DNA of 64,000 nt from Burkholderia sp. FERM BP-3421 (GCF_028657905.1 NZ_CP117780.1:124001-188000), one strand, 5' to 3'. Positions 50,101 to 56,066 are shown, counted from the stretch's first letter. Numbers and translations are program-made. The notes: generated by a model from the sequence alone, not told the origin.

Positions 50101-52974
50101 GTCGATGACGTCGATCGTGACCAGGCGCCACGTGTCATCGTTCATCATCGCGATGATTTCCGCCTTGTCGCGCCGGATCGTCGTGTTGTTGAACTGATTC
50201 GTGCGCATGGTCATCTGCGACGCGCGATCGACGCCGCCAGCCGTAAGCGGCTCGATCGCGACGTTGAGATTCAACCCGTCGATGAAGACGCGAAACGACT
50301 CTGTCGATTGCCGGAACCGTTCCCGCTCGGACTGCTCACGATACATCCGCGCACGTGCGCTATCCTCGCGCGTGTGCGTCAGTTGGTCGAAAACCCAGAG
50401 CCGTTCAGCCCATTCCGATGGAGCAATCCCGCTTTGCGTCGTGCAGACGGTCAACACCTCGGGCGCACCGGCTCGAACCTCCGCGCATTCAAGTGGATTG
50501 TCGTCGAAGAACACGAAGCTGTTCATGCCAAGTCCGAGTTCATCGGACAGCATGCGTAGATTGTCCGATTTCGGCAGCCAGTTGATCTTCGCGGCAGTGA
50601 TGTCCTCGCGGGTGAGGATCATGTCTGGATGCTGGTCGAATACCTTCCAGACATCTTCCTCCCGATTCTTGCTGCAAAGACACAGGATGAAACCTCGCGC
50701 GAGCAGCGCTTTCATCGACTTTTGAAACGCGCGCATCTCGTCGTCGATCAAGAGCTTGACGACATCGCTTTCCTCGCCACAGACGCCGTGCCACAGCGTG
50801 TTGTCACAATCGAGCACCACTACCTTCGCGGGCAGCTGGCGCCGGGCGTTCAGCATCCGGATCGCCAGTAACGCGAGGAAGCCGAAATAGTCCTGCACGT
50901 AGGGGATGTGTGCGATACGGTTGCGTGACGCATCGTCGATGCGCGTCGCGTCGATCCGGTGCAGCGCATGATGATCGCATGCGAACACGGTGGTGAGTCC
51001 CGGCAGCTCGACGGGCAGTGAGCGCAACCTCGCATGCACCGTAGCGAGTAGCTCGGCGCCTGCCACATCGGCCGGATCGAGGCGCGGATCCGGGCAAACA
51101 ATCAGCAATTCCCAGGCGCGGCTACGTTCCGCGAAGCCATGCAGCGCGGCGACAAAATCGTCCACGACGCGCCGTATGAAATCCCCCTCTTCCGATAAAC
51201 GCAGCCCTTGATCTTGCCAGCAGGCCTCTCGATCATGCAGCCAGTCCGAGACGCGCAAATACAGCAGATTCACCGTGCCTTCAGCGATATTCAGCACACT
51301 GTCCGGGCTGAGCAAGTCCTGCATCATCCGGTTGTAGCCGGTCTGCCGCGCCGCCTGCTCACCTGGCAGACACGTGAGCCAGCCATCGAACTCCCCGAGC
51401 ATCGCATCGAGCGCGAAGCTGGCGGTCACCATGAGCGTCTCCGGCGCGCGCGGTGTCGCATCGTCCGTGAAACTCGCCAGCAGGTGATGACGATCGCTTC
51501 CCACCGGCAGTGCATTGACGATCCGCATTGCGATCTCGTTAGGCGGGTGCGCATTGATGATGCGTGTCGGCGTGTTGCTCATCTCCGTCAGCAAATTCGG
51601 CGGCCGCGCAATCAGTGTGCGAATCGACGGTTGCGTGTCGGCGAGGTGTCGTACGCATGCCTCTGTTTGCCGCTTCAGATCGACGTAGTGGGCGTAGCCG
51701 GCCGGTACGCTGTCGACCATCTCCGACGATATCGCAACACAAACACCTTGACTCGCCGCCAACAGATCGGAGAAAACCGCGAGCGGAACGTTGACGAGTT
51801 GCAGGTTGCGCGAAAGATAGTGTTCGCGGCGCACCGCGAACGACGGCGCATCGTCCTCCATCCGCAGCGGCGGCTCGCAGGCATTGCAGATCAGTATGTC
51901 GAGGCGGCCGTGTCGAGCAAGCAGTTCCATTCGCACGACGTCGAGCCAAGCGCGATCGCCGACATCACCCTTGATCAACGTGACCGAAAGACCATGCGAT
52001 TCAAGATCGTCGACGACGGCACGCGCATGCGCGGCACTGCCAAGATAATTCAGATAGACGTGGCATCCGAGCACCGCGAGACATCGCACGAGCGCCGCCC
52101 CGAGACCACGCGAGCCGCCTGTCACGAATGCGACCTTGCCCGCCAGCCGTATCGCGTCCGAATCGGACCGCGCCGTGAGATAGCCCTGTACCGGCAGGTC
52201 CACGATCGTCTTCCTGACGAAGGACCGCAATTCGCCCTGTGCGATCGTCGTGTGTGCGTCGCCGACCACAAGCCGTGTCTCGAGCAAACCGTAGTCGCGA
52301 TGGAACGACTGAGTCGCATGCAGATAGTTCAGCGCCCCATCTGACTCTCGATGTTCGAATGTCAGCGTCAGCGCCGAGAACAGCGCTCGACGGCCGGGCA
52401 GTTTCATCCCCGTCAGGAAACTGCATAACGCGATCGTGTCCAGCACGGTCTCGCCGAACATGCGAAGCGCACGGGGATAGCATGTTCCGAGGCCGGTCGG
52501 CGGATATTCGCCGGACAGTTCGATGCCCGCTTCCAGTGCGCCGTCGTCGTGGTCAACGATATTTTCAACGCTGCTGGCAAGCGCGGGTTCCGTGTGAGAC
52601 GCTGGCTCCTCACCATCGATTGGCGCCCATGTAACTCCGATCTGCGTCAGCAGCGTTGTACCGTCGCGCAAGGTCACAGTGCGGCAGTTGTCACCCTGCA
52701 CCTCGACTTGGCACGTATAGGTCCGGTCGACAAACATCGGATTCTTGAAACTGGCCGACAGGCTGGTGACGCGAACCCTTTCCGCGAGCCCGATCCGATC
52801 AAGCGCGGCCAGCACCCCAATCGCTCCATGGACGATGCATCCTCCAAACGTCGATCTCCGTGCGTAATCCGGATCGATGTGCAGAGGATTGCAATCCCGG
52901 CTGAGTCGAGCGAAAGCTTCGACGTCCATTTGCGTAAACCGCACATCAAGATGAATCGGATCGGCATTTCTCAT
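38188..52974 (-). CDS. trans-AT PKS with glyceryl loading module, internal TE and terminal C domain (first assembly-line gene), 4928 aa
   Basis: Domains by residue: double hot-dog (MaoC-like) dehydratase 1-260; SDR ketoreductase 275-500 (Tyr430-x3-Lys434); FkbH-like HAD domain 640-1065 (Asp722, Asp724, Thr726); ACP1 (Ser1184); KS1 1256-1680; KR 1875-2290 (Tyr2206); ACP2 (Ser2363); KS2 2452-2880 lacking the HGTGT His; ACP3 and ACP4 (Ser3111, Ser3221); thioesterase 3300-3620 (Ser3395, His3604); KS3 3645-4050 lacking the HGTGT His; ACP5 (Ser4267); condensation domain 4405-4860. The frame stays open upstream to a GTG at 53373, but the hot-dog fold starts immediately after the ATG at 52974 and the extra 133 residues are low-complexity and partly encoded by a CGACCA repeat, so 52974 was chosen although its ribosome site is weak. 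The domain set matches the FR901464 starter synthase, where glycerate is loaded from 1,3-bisphosphoglycerate. Confidence 0.95.
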   Translation of the reverse strand: MRNADPIHLDVRFTQMDVEAFARLSRDCNPLHIDPDYARRSTFGGCIVHGAIGVLAALDRIGLAERVRVTSLSASFKNPMFVDRTYTCQVEVQGDNCRTVTLRDGTTLLTQIGVTWAPIDGEEPASHTEPALASSVENIVDHDDGALEAGIELSGEYPPTGLGTCYPRALRMFGETVLDTIALCSFLTGMKLPGRRALFSALTLTFEHRESDGALNYLHATQSFHRDYGLLETRLVVGDAHTTIAQGELRSFVRKTIVDLPVQGYLTARSDSDAIRLAGKVAFVTGGSRGLGAALVRCLAVLGCHVYLNYLGSAAHARAVVDDLESHGLSVTLIKGDVGDRAWLDVVRMELLARHGRLDILICNACEPPLRMEDDAPSFAVRREHYLSRNLQLVNVPLAVFSDLLAASQGVCVAISSEMVDSVPAGYAHYVDLKRQTEACVRHLADTQPSIRTLIARPPNLLTEMSNTPTRIINAHPPNEIAMRIVNALPVGSDRHHLLASFTDDATPRAPETLMVTASFALDAMLGEFDGWLTCLPGEQAARQTGYNRMMQDLLSPDSVLNIAEGTVNLLYLRVSDWLHDREACWQDQGLRLSEEGDFIRRVVDDFVAALHGFAERSRAWELLIVCPDPRLDPADVAGAELLATVHARLRSLPVELPGLTTVFACDHHALHRIDATRIDDASRNRIAHIPYVQDYFGFLALLAIRMLNARRQLPAKVVVLDCDNTLWHGVCGEESDVVKLLIDDEMRAFQKSMKALLARGFILCLCSKNREEDVWKVFDQHPDMILTREDITAAKINWLPKSDNLRMLSDELGLGMNSFVFFDDNPLECAEVRAGAPEVLTVCTTQSGIAPSEWAERLWVFDQLTHTREDSARARMYREQSERERFRQSTESFRVFIDGLNLNVAIEPLTAGGVDRASQMTMRTNQFNNTTIRRDKAEIIAMMNDDTWRLVTIDVIDRFGDYGTAGFVAYRIELSCLYVDAFLLSCRVLGRTVEDRVARYLATVAGQHGVEHIHVAFVSTRKNMPFQQFLDKLAPSEIMVDDEARGETGRYVFELGALRETLDRQAWLEHGPRAEPDGASSAPPFVVGASPPIQGTDYVGIAERSNRAFDAIGASGDEEPASGAALLPDTLACGETELVAAASGAEHEAALLREVKLCYARVLSIDPDTLSEYEELERYGLESIDVVNLTVELTRLVPRLGPTFLFAHRTLRDVVRGLIAEYDARAPGVMPEPKKATVGSAESNIRSDEADEHHDDIAIVGLHGVYPGADDMEAFWQLLRAGESHIVPMPLARRHLIDRALPGVASTLHGYMDRAGYLDSIECFEAELFGITPKEAELMDPQQRLFLQVVWGLLEDAGYTRQMLDRATGVFVGVLSSDYAMYANLHALQYPEQYRHTDYYQIANRVSYHFDLNGPSMSIDAACASSGTAFHLACQAIRDGDCESAIVGGVNLILHPSRLVQYTQTGMLSGSGSCTPFGHDADGTLLGEGIGAVLLKRLSRARVDGDNIHAVVKASSVNSGGKTNGFTVPNPNAQASLIAGALRASRVPVQQIAYVEAHGTGTALGDPIEVGALGRAFRELGATGSRRIGSVKANVGHGESNAFLASLSKVLLQFRHRQWVPTLTSAQDNTAIDFSAAGFEVQRTLADWPVLSDGESVSACISNFGAGGSNAHVVLQAWPASAGEGRAGRHLIPLSAHRPALLPRLARRLRDRLMRDDPATIDLDAVAYTLQVGRHHLDHRVVFVVDSRDALLDALERFQGGVTSDARWMCGSTTVRNRLGELLNEQVDMRALLYKWGREQAHHQIAQLWLNGLSIPWDALHETRKPVRVSLPTYPFDGSPHWLEHTHAAVKFGAESSASSSASASAADPALFAPTWTRADLPTASVSMSDLVAHHIVFCGIEADAQDALRTASRTHDTRVHFVPQTARPSETDYAGQATALMGWLREWLREGLRERLHLQVTVVGAGDEAWTGLAALLKSAMQENPLLSAQLVAFDEAPDATAWFARLRDEMRIGHDVSISYRPERHVRTWYPLAPPARPFFEGLAGVADGAGAYLITGGSGALALQCAEWLCERDRDTTIVLLARRDEAELMRSAQGPRFDALRAAGRRIAYRSVDVCDGQALDACVAEVVATHGPIRGVLHCAGVIRDGFLIHKSEDDFQAVLAPKVGGVLNLDRATLDQPLAFFALFSSISGVLGNAGQADYAAANAFMDAFAHRRAARQRAGERTGRSVSINWPLWRGGGMMLDAELATLLREQHRLDAITGEAGMRALDRALASDIQQVFVGTGAADAVAHTLAASDRRQPDDAAGTAAPLEAESATSAPNAADLYPYLKRMLADATKLDPVTIDEHRPLADLGLDSILLAKLNKVLAVNFRQLPRTLFYEYPTLAALAAYLAEQIRYQGIPAERFAAARATVEQPAPAIATSPAGGEPTRRPLKSGASGARGVDDPIAIIGIDGRYPNAPSFDAFWQRLKTESSEIGELPVHRWHGPGADAERDLHPTLRNRKGAFLDDFAQFDPTFFQIAPIDAYSIDPQERLVLMSCWTALESSGYTRERIASQHGRNVAVCVGATKSGFNQSSSGTVPRADDMDAGAREPVTSTSFANMANRVSYFLDLHGPSIAFDTMCTSSLTAIHHACQYLRQGEVELAIAAGVNLYLHPNDYLALDRLGMLSDEARVNCFSLGGNGFIPGEAVGAVVLKRLDRALADGDRIDGVITATGISHSGRTHGYTAPSVTQQETLIGRVIERAGRHIEEIAYIESAANGSSLGDAVEWGALKKVFHSRTQPCPIGSVKPNIGHPEAAAGIVQLSKVIAQLRHRALAPTLADSSRLDHDLLADSGLRLVTRYEPWPESGPSACLITSAGAGGTYAAMVVEPAPVTGDAPVERADAVAIALSARSSEALRRVAAELHDQLAAYPDLRIEDVARTLHMGREAMKVRTGCVVESRRALMSRLRAMTSGEPAGEADASRDTVATVPLRVRLEAALRVWLAGHDVDWPAAYGDAWASAHVAPRALPGYPFDTREYWREPSHARRAGGLVPARRVLPALPPAVATASVPLSAVPSRAQIQAAPSAILAEVKNAIRALLHVEPAEEIDDEATFFELGVDSIRMVSFVRGMASRLSIALDETALFDVPTVARFSAHLARLRGARDAPDALDTAASPLVPTARDDRTRVAIGGPDEGVILRQLKTVVAVILDYPDPAVLDDDVTFFELGVDSIRMVGFVEDLSARLALDLEETVLFDYPTLAAMARHVATRMQVRNTAATAAPASREVPAETRREAAGGPDAAPLGHEALLNNLRRHGRTYEGVVPLQTEGDGPLVFCLHPASGDVAMFGKLAMAAGDRFRVIGLKARGFLTNQPHCADAEEMARYHAEIIQAIDPVGPYHVMGASMGGVVAYEVARALQDAGRQVRTVFMLEAPLVTCERDSDIFTLDALQNWLANANFLMIAMLHLDPAFRQRKEAGLVKWDDLVITAIELGLDESALRDDSQVESRLVDLIVGRGVRQTPGILRSRLRSMADTHRNNLRCMREYRWRPLVRPDEVEILMFRTMTARATSDQVYNPNYLENLQRVHGSMMPMLDAWVERMSQVRTVVVGGEDHFDLCNRTLGDEAVIGPMLASMRRAEPEPEPEDQGDTRSSAFRVAVIGISARFPGADHVDAFWNVLASGESLIRAVPAERFGLQDDAPDHGCLFERIDEFDHAFFNLSPNEARMMEPAERMFLQEAWHAVEDAGLVPDRGAGENWGVFAGSGGDYNLHVQSVLGIAPQVSTSTVPGRVAYQLNLHGPTMTIDAGCASSLLAVGQACDSLRLGQCEVAIAGGAMVYSTRNLIATGHYYRLLSKTARGAALDAGATGMLPGEAVGAVVLKPLDAALRDGDRIYAVLDAWGSNHNGRTQGIAAPSAASQAALLTSIHRRFGIDPNTVDFFEANASGAPLGDKVELQGLRMVFGGRPRAHPLALGTVENTVGHSFAASGMAHLLKVILALHREMLPPTANVDAATAVAGGDDGLFEIPARARPWPSGTGAARRAGVSSYSATGINVHLVVSEAPPAAAATSVTGPTLLAFSAATPEALRQRGRDLLDYVAAMDDQSWAPARLSAHLLSRRLHFRHRCALLARDRADAGRLLARFVANEADAEVLTNTVGATTDDDPTREALRREAAAFGATRAALPLDRAAQWYVHDIAFDARGGFASVDRVPLSLPGYPFARSRHWLEASPVAQDVAAQPVTEDPRHWLLRQIAVITGEVPDAAQAEASWSAMGFDSLMSIRLLSTIQEQTGIEIPLVDLLDQSTPAALLAHLDALGAFAHGQCGEAPGPDTSPLPPVQYAWFGDRLAALRATAEVATVALRPQAPTPASRSHRDRMLAELLDAGIAVFRDTDKAVLLAARSVGIDARLRRLDQDTLAACLGMLEPGQLWAPLSQEQARDLHWTERMGSTAWNVFHVFRLYAHEVDLERLRHALTLLAQEQDLLRTRYITVGDGHAQCVSELVCVSLDSISIDSSEAFHQFIQSRRSHPLLEEHGGPAIRMWLTEVDGAFHLGMVAHHAHADAFTPGLLFSQLMALYGSLGSEAGARDDTRRWADQYWFYALRQHDARGASADAHRAWWRDTLAGVEVEMRLPYRKEVTSSPSLRALATNQIVPVSAELGERIKDLSRVHGISYPQLFAAVLAIVLRECFGNDRPVLQVIHNQRDSAALAACLGDFSNVAFVPFELDPGRSVIDTLYAVRRVLLTALQHTRVPMADLFRIAGVDGHTGYGAMVGDVVLDSADMDTANVNIAGEHGVSTYMNAVLEQRSIHFLDQALASLFFQFLRIDGRLYIFHAYRRALFEQETMQKLPQLIVELADAMLRTPDVPVADLIAAFGRRFDELGRGGRAPTMRDAPAAAVTGDSAALLERFLGGDLSIAQLRGSLHPAGTRDRGRVVAE
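38395..39762 (-). other. C-terminal condensation domain
   Basis: About 455 residues with HHxxxD intact (His4547, His4548, Asp4552), but the Gly after it is Ala4553. A downstream DFSN motif is present. It closes the protein with no A or PCP domain of its own. It is followed across a gene boundary by a second, canonical condensation domain, so it may be redundant, may act in trans on threonyl-PCP, or may serve as a docking or acceptor platform. Confidence 0.85.
40060..42042 (-). other. Non-elongating KS3 with ACP5
   Basis: The KS keeps Cys3798 (AGCASS) and the last His (His3972), but the HGTGT box is changed so that the catalytic His is Asn3933. Such KS0 domains can accept and pass an acyl chain but not decarboxylate malonyl-ACP. 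ACP5 has GFDS (Ser4267). It sits directly before the condensation domain, so it likely presents the finished acyl group for amide formation. Confidence 0.85.
42115..43077 (-). other. Internal thioesterase domain
   Basis: Residues 3300-3620 form an alpha/beta-hydrolase of the type I TE family with nucleophile Ser3395 in GASMGG and His3604 in GEDHFD. TE domains normally end an assembly line, yet this one lies in mid-protein between a tandem ACP pair and a second KS0. Possible roles are editing of stalled chains, transacylation between ACPs or early release of the short starter acid. Confidence 0.88.
43189..45621 (-). other. Non-elongating KS2 with tandem ACP3-ACP4
   Basis: KS2 keeps Cys2630 and His2802 but the HGTGT His is Ala2765. 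Two near-identical ACPs follow, both with GVDSIRM around the active Ser (Ser3111, Ser3221), suggesting recent duplication. No reductive domain is present. The pair may raise throughput or hold the chain for a trans-acting enzyme such as the missing dehydratase. Confidence 0.85.
45775..49209 (-). other. Module KS1-KR-ACP2 (first elongation)
   Basis: KS1 is complete (Cys1424 in DAACASS, His1559, His1598). The KR has GGSGAL and Tyr2206 in YAAAN. ACP2 has GLDS (Ser2363). A malonyl extension of a C3 starter here gives a C5 beta-hydroxy acyl chain. FR901464-type products need an alkene at this position, but no DH is in the module, so dehydration would need the N-terminal hot-dog domain or an enzyme acting in trans. 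Confidence 0.85.
49300..52974 (-). other. Loading module: hot-dog DH, SDR, FkbH glyceryl transferase, ACP1
   Basis: Two hot-dog halves open the protein; the first has the MaoC/R-hydratase signature around Asp27, Asn29 and His32. The SDR has TGGSRGLG near 285 and Tyr430/Lys434. The FkbH-like domain has D-C-D-N-T-L-W (722-728) and a C-terminal acyltransferase-like half. ACP1 has GLES (Ser1184). Known: FkbH enzymes take D-1,3-bisphosphoglycerate, remove phosphate and load glyceryl on ACP. Inferred: the hot-dog and SDR pair could turn glyceryl into lactyl, giving the 4-hydroxypentenoyl end of FR901464. Confidence 0.85.
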
Positions 52975-53846
52975 GGCAATGGCTCGCACGTGATTCGATA
53001 CTCGTTGCCGAGCGCACCTGGAAAAGTGCGGGACCGGCGAACATACTCGCCCAAGCTGGGCGAACGATGGTCCGGCAGCGGCGTTGTCAGGCCGCTGTTC
53101 GAGCAGGGGATGCACGGTCGAACCAGGTGATGCGAGAGGACAATCTGGCGCGGAGCAGCCCGCGAGCAAACCGGCCCGATGCCTCAATGCATGGACAAAC
53201 GGAACGTCGGCACGCGACCACGACCACGACCACGACCAAAGCAAGCATCGTTTTGGCGCAGGGCGCAGCGAGTGTGATGGAAGGCAAATCGGCGCCATTC
53301 GCTGCGGATATGCCCGACCGGGACATTGACGAGGCAACCCGTATACCTCGCTCCTATGCGCGCGTGATGACAAGACCTGTGCGATCGACCTGTCAATTCA
53401 CCTAGGCCGCCAACCGACTGATTGATGGCCCGCACCGACTCTCGTGGCTAAAATTGCAATCACAAAGGCACCTTTGGCTTCAATTTCACCTCATTCAAAA
53501 ATGCGGTTCCACATCGACAGGTTAAACGCTCTCTCAAACCATGTCTGCACCGAATTCCAGGGACAACACCCCGCACAGCGGTCGAAATGGCACGATTCGA
53601 TGACGCATTTCGATTAGCAAAACTAAATATTTTCCTCACTTTGTCATGAGGAAGTGGAACTCGGCTGATACTCCCTCAACCCCGAAGCAACCTTAATCTT
53701 GGAAAGCTCGCTTTCGTCGCGTTCCCCAGGCGCGAGCAGACCGCATATTGCGGTCGCACGCTCGCGTCAGCACGTTCCTTCCGCCGAACGCTATGCCGCG
53801 CAGCCCGGCGATTCGGGCAGGGGAATGGATAGCGCCGTCGCTGCGC
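52975..53846 (-). promoter_or_regulatory. 872-bp upstream region of the PKS operon
   Basis: No gene is credible here. The part nearest the PKS (53000-53400) is GC-rich and includes a CGACCA repeat; the part from about 53440 to 53700 is clearly more AT-rich, as expected of promoter DNA. Two short palindromes with six-base arms and two-base centres are present: CAAAGG-CA-CCTTTG at 53463-53476 and GAAAGC-TC-GCTTTC at 53702-53715. They could be operators for the nearby LuxR-type protein, but no match to a known site can be claimed and no clear -35/-10 pair was found. Confidence 0.45.
53215..53238. repeat. CGACCA hexanucleotide repeat, four copies
   Basis: Four perfect tandem copies lie about 240 bp before the PKS start. 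On the minus strand they would encode alternating Trp and Ser if the PKS began at the upstream GTG, which argues against that start. Slippage here could change promoter spacing, but that is only a possibility. Confidence 0.85.
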
Positions 53847-54833
53847 TTACGCGGTACGCATGCGCATGACAGATACGGGCGTCGGGCGCATCCAATGCAC
53901 GGGATCAAGCGTCGGGTGTCGAGAAAATGGCGTGCATACGGCGAACGTTTCCGATCGGCTAGCCTCCTCAAGCAAGGTTCGGCAACCAGTCGACAATGTG
54001 CCCGATGGACTGATGTCAAGATAGACGCAGGCGCTGCGCCGCTCCATGTATTCGATGGTTCGTTTGAAATCGATCACGTCCCGCAGCACCGTGTCGAAAT
54101 GCTCCGCGTCGTACCGCTCGACCGGCCTGCCCGTGCGACACGACCAGGCCGGCAGCACCGGCCGGCTCGATGCCACGGACTGAAAACACAACCGGAGCGG
54201 CGCACGTGCCGGATCAATCGCCGAGGAGTGGAAACCGTACTCCACCGGCAACCTCATTGTCGTCTCGCCCAGCACGCTCAGATGCGCCTCGGCCATGTCG
54301 ATCCCGGCTCGCGTCCCTGCCATGACGAAGTGCTGTGCGGACGGAATCGAGGCGATCTCGCCAGCCTCACGCAGCCGGGCGTCGCGCTCAAACAGGTCCG
54401 GAGTCGCGAGCACCGCCAGCATACCGCCCGGGGCACAATGGCGCGCCATCACGCGCGCGCTGTCCGCCAGCAAAGCAATGCAGTCACGTGGACTCAGCGC
54501 ACCAGACACGGACGCGCACACCAATTCACCGAGGCTCGCGCCGAGCAGGTGGTCGGGATAGACGCCATGCGAGATCAACGCTTGCGTCATCGCATACTCG
54601 AAGCAAAACACGGCCTGATTCGAGTACAGCGTCATGTCGAACGGCGATGAGACGTCGCGACCCGCGTCGAATACGTAGTCGATCAGCGACGTACCAATCT
54701 CGACCGTGACCATGCGGTCGAGTGACATGAGGCTATCGCGGAACACGCGGTCGTGCTCGAAAAGAGACTTGCCCATCTGGAAATACTGCACCCCCTGCCC
54801 GGGATACATGAACACGATCTCGCGATCATCCAT
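53847..54833 (-). CDS. Acyltransferase-like protein, probably acyl hydrolase type
   Basis: About 328 aa with the FabD/trans-AT fold. The N-terminus has the PGQG motif, the nucleophile is Ser100 in GASLGE, and the partner His202 lies in YGFHS. Two features differ from malonyl-specific ATs: the usual GHSLG is GASLG, and the position of the malonate-binding Arg (as Arg117 of FabD) is Ser125. Both are features of the acyl-hydrolase branch (such as PedC) that removes stalled acyl groups from ACPs. A malonyl-loading role is less likely but not excluded. No other AT is in the window. The start is uncertain: ATG at 54833, or ATG at 54851; neither has a good ribosome site. It lies upstream of the PKS operon in the same direction. 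Confidence 0.8.
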   Translation of the reverse strand: MDDREIVFMYPGQGVQYFQMGKSLFEHDRVFRDSLMSLDRMVTVEIGTSLIDYVFDAGRDVSSPFDMTLYSNQAVFCFEYAMTQALISHGVYPDHLLGASLGELVCASVSGALSPRDCIALLADSARVMARHCAPGGMLAVLATPDLFERDARLREAGEIASIPSAQHFVMAGTRAGIDMAEAHLSVLGETTMRLPVEYGFHSSAIDPARAPLRLCFQSVASSRPVLPAWSCRTGRPVERYDAEHFDTVLRDVIDFKRTIEYMERRSACVYLDISPSGTLSTGCRTLLEEASRSETFAVCTPFSRHPTLDPVHWMRPTPVSVMRMRTA

Positions 54834-55243
54834 TCGCTTACGTAAGGTCATGATATTTGCTTGGTGCCGTCCGCCGGCCCAGCCGCTGACGAGCACGATC
54901 AATAGAAGTGTTGGTCGCCGCTCTCGCACCGCCCTTCAGGTACGTAAGGTTTGATCCCCAACGGCGTGGATTCGGGAACGCGCCTTGTGATGCCACTCGG
55001 AACGGCACGCAAACCCTCAATGCTCACCGGTCCAAGTGCGCCCTCTCGCCCATGGCGCCAATTCCGCGCATCGCCCAGCCTCGCATCAAGTCATCGCACC
55101 GGAAATGACCGTGCCGCGAGAAAGTCCGACTGAAGCGACGACCCTCTCCGCGCAAAATCAATGCCTTAGCCAACGGCGCAAGCATGTCCGGCACGCCACC
55201 ACAAACCAGCCGGTGCTCAACGGCACGGCTACTCAAGGCCCTG
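54834..55243. promoter_or_regulatory. 410-bp gap between LuxR gene and AT-like gene
   Basis: No gene could be supported. The 10-base direct repeat TACGTAAGGT occurs at 54839-54848 and again at 54941-54950, one copy at the AT-like gene's start and one about 100 bp upstream. The first copy is preceded by T, giving the palindrome TTACGTAA. The gap presumably holds the promoter of the AT-like gene. Confidence 0.4.
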
Positions 55244-56059
55244 TCAGGATTCGCTTAGCGCCCACTTGACGAGGCCATGGCGCCCCTTGAAACCGAGCTT
55301 TGTTGCCGCACGCTTGATGTACGTTTCGATCGTGCTGCTTTTCACACCAAGTTCATCAGCCAATTCGCGAAATGTGCTGCCGCTCAGCAATCCAGCGCAC
55401 ACTTCAATCTCACGATCGGACAGCGTAATCGCCGCGCTCCTGAGCCTGGATTCAAATTTTCGACGCACCGTCAAATGACCAATCGAACTCTCCGCGTCGC
55501 CCGACACCTGCATTGGGCGGCGCGCTAATTCGCACAGCCTGTGCGATGCATGTATCTCGACGATCGGCATCAGTGCTTCCGCATAGCTCTTCAGAAGCGA
55601 CATTTCCTGAATTGTATAATCAGGCGTTCCACAGGTTCGATACAGCGAAATCAAGTATCGACGGTTCAATTTGCGCGATACGAGATGCACCTGGAAGCCT
55701 CCATCAGAGCCGCAGGAACGCAGCCTCTGCCACTCCGTTTGAGGTGTTGCCGATGTGCCAAAGTGGATCAGATGTAGTTCTCGGGCGATCAACACCCTTT
55801 CCATCAACCGGCTGTCTACAGCATCAAATACGGACTTCTGCAGCAGACCCACGTCGATATCACTTCGTCCATCGGCGGAAAATTCCCCCAACGGATGCAT
55901 GCCGACGATCTCTTCCTCTCTTTCGTTTATGAACCACACGGCGATCTTGGTGGATCCCACGTTTACGGAGGTAACGAACAGCGAATGCAGGGCTTCAGCA
56001 AAGCGCTCAGTGCCGATGTTTGATATTACTCTTCCAAGTTTTGTAAATACGCTAACCAT
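55244..56059 (-). CDS. LuxR-type transcriptional regulator
   Basis: 271 aa from the ATG at 56059. The C-terminal 59 residues (213-271) form a LuxR helix-turn-helix, with the typical LSDREIEV start and the recognition region VKSSTIETYIKRA. The first 200 residues do not show a clear autoinducer-binding or receiver domain, so the signal is unknown. The start at 56059 has GAGGA seven bases upstream; an in-frame ATG at 56128 has its AGGAG only one base away and is less likely. It is the only regulator near the PKS operon and is transcribed the same way, so it is the best candidate pathway activator. Confidence 0.88.
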   Translation of the reverse strand: MVSVFTKLGRVISNIGTERFAEALHSLFVTSVNVGSTKIAVWFINEREEEIVGMHPLGEFSADGRSDIDVGLLQKSVFDAVDSRLMERVLIARELHLIHFGTSATPQTEWQRLRSCGSDGGFQVHLVSRKLNRRYLISLYRTCGTPDYTIQEMSLLKSYAEALMPIVEIHASHRLCELARRPMQVSGDAESSIGHLTVRRKFESRLRSAAITLSDREIEVCAGLLSGSTFRELADELGVKSSTIETYIKRAATKLGFKGRHGLVKWALSES

Positions 56060-56066
56060 CCAAATT

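Noticed and set aside
1..52974. Integrated acyltransferase domains in the modules
   Set aside because: Every KS is followed by its linker and then DH, KR, ECH, ACP or FMO sequence; no GHSxG acyltransferase core was found in any of the three proteins.
53215..53238. Tandem CGACCA copies considered as a CRISPR-like array
   Set aside because: Six-base units without spacers form a simple repeat, not a CRISPR array.
52975..53373. GTG start 133 codons upstream for the first PKS gene
   Set aside because: The extension has no family resemblance, includes Trp-Ser repeats from the CGACCA tract, and the hot-dog domain begins right after the ATG at 52974.
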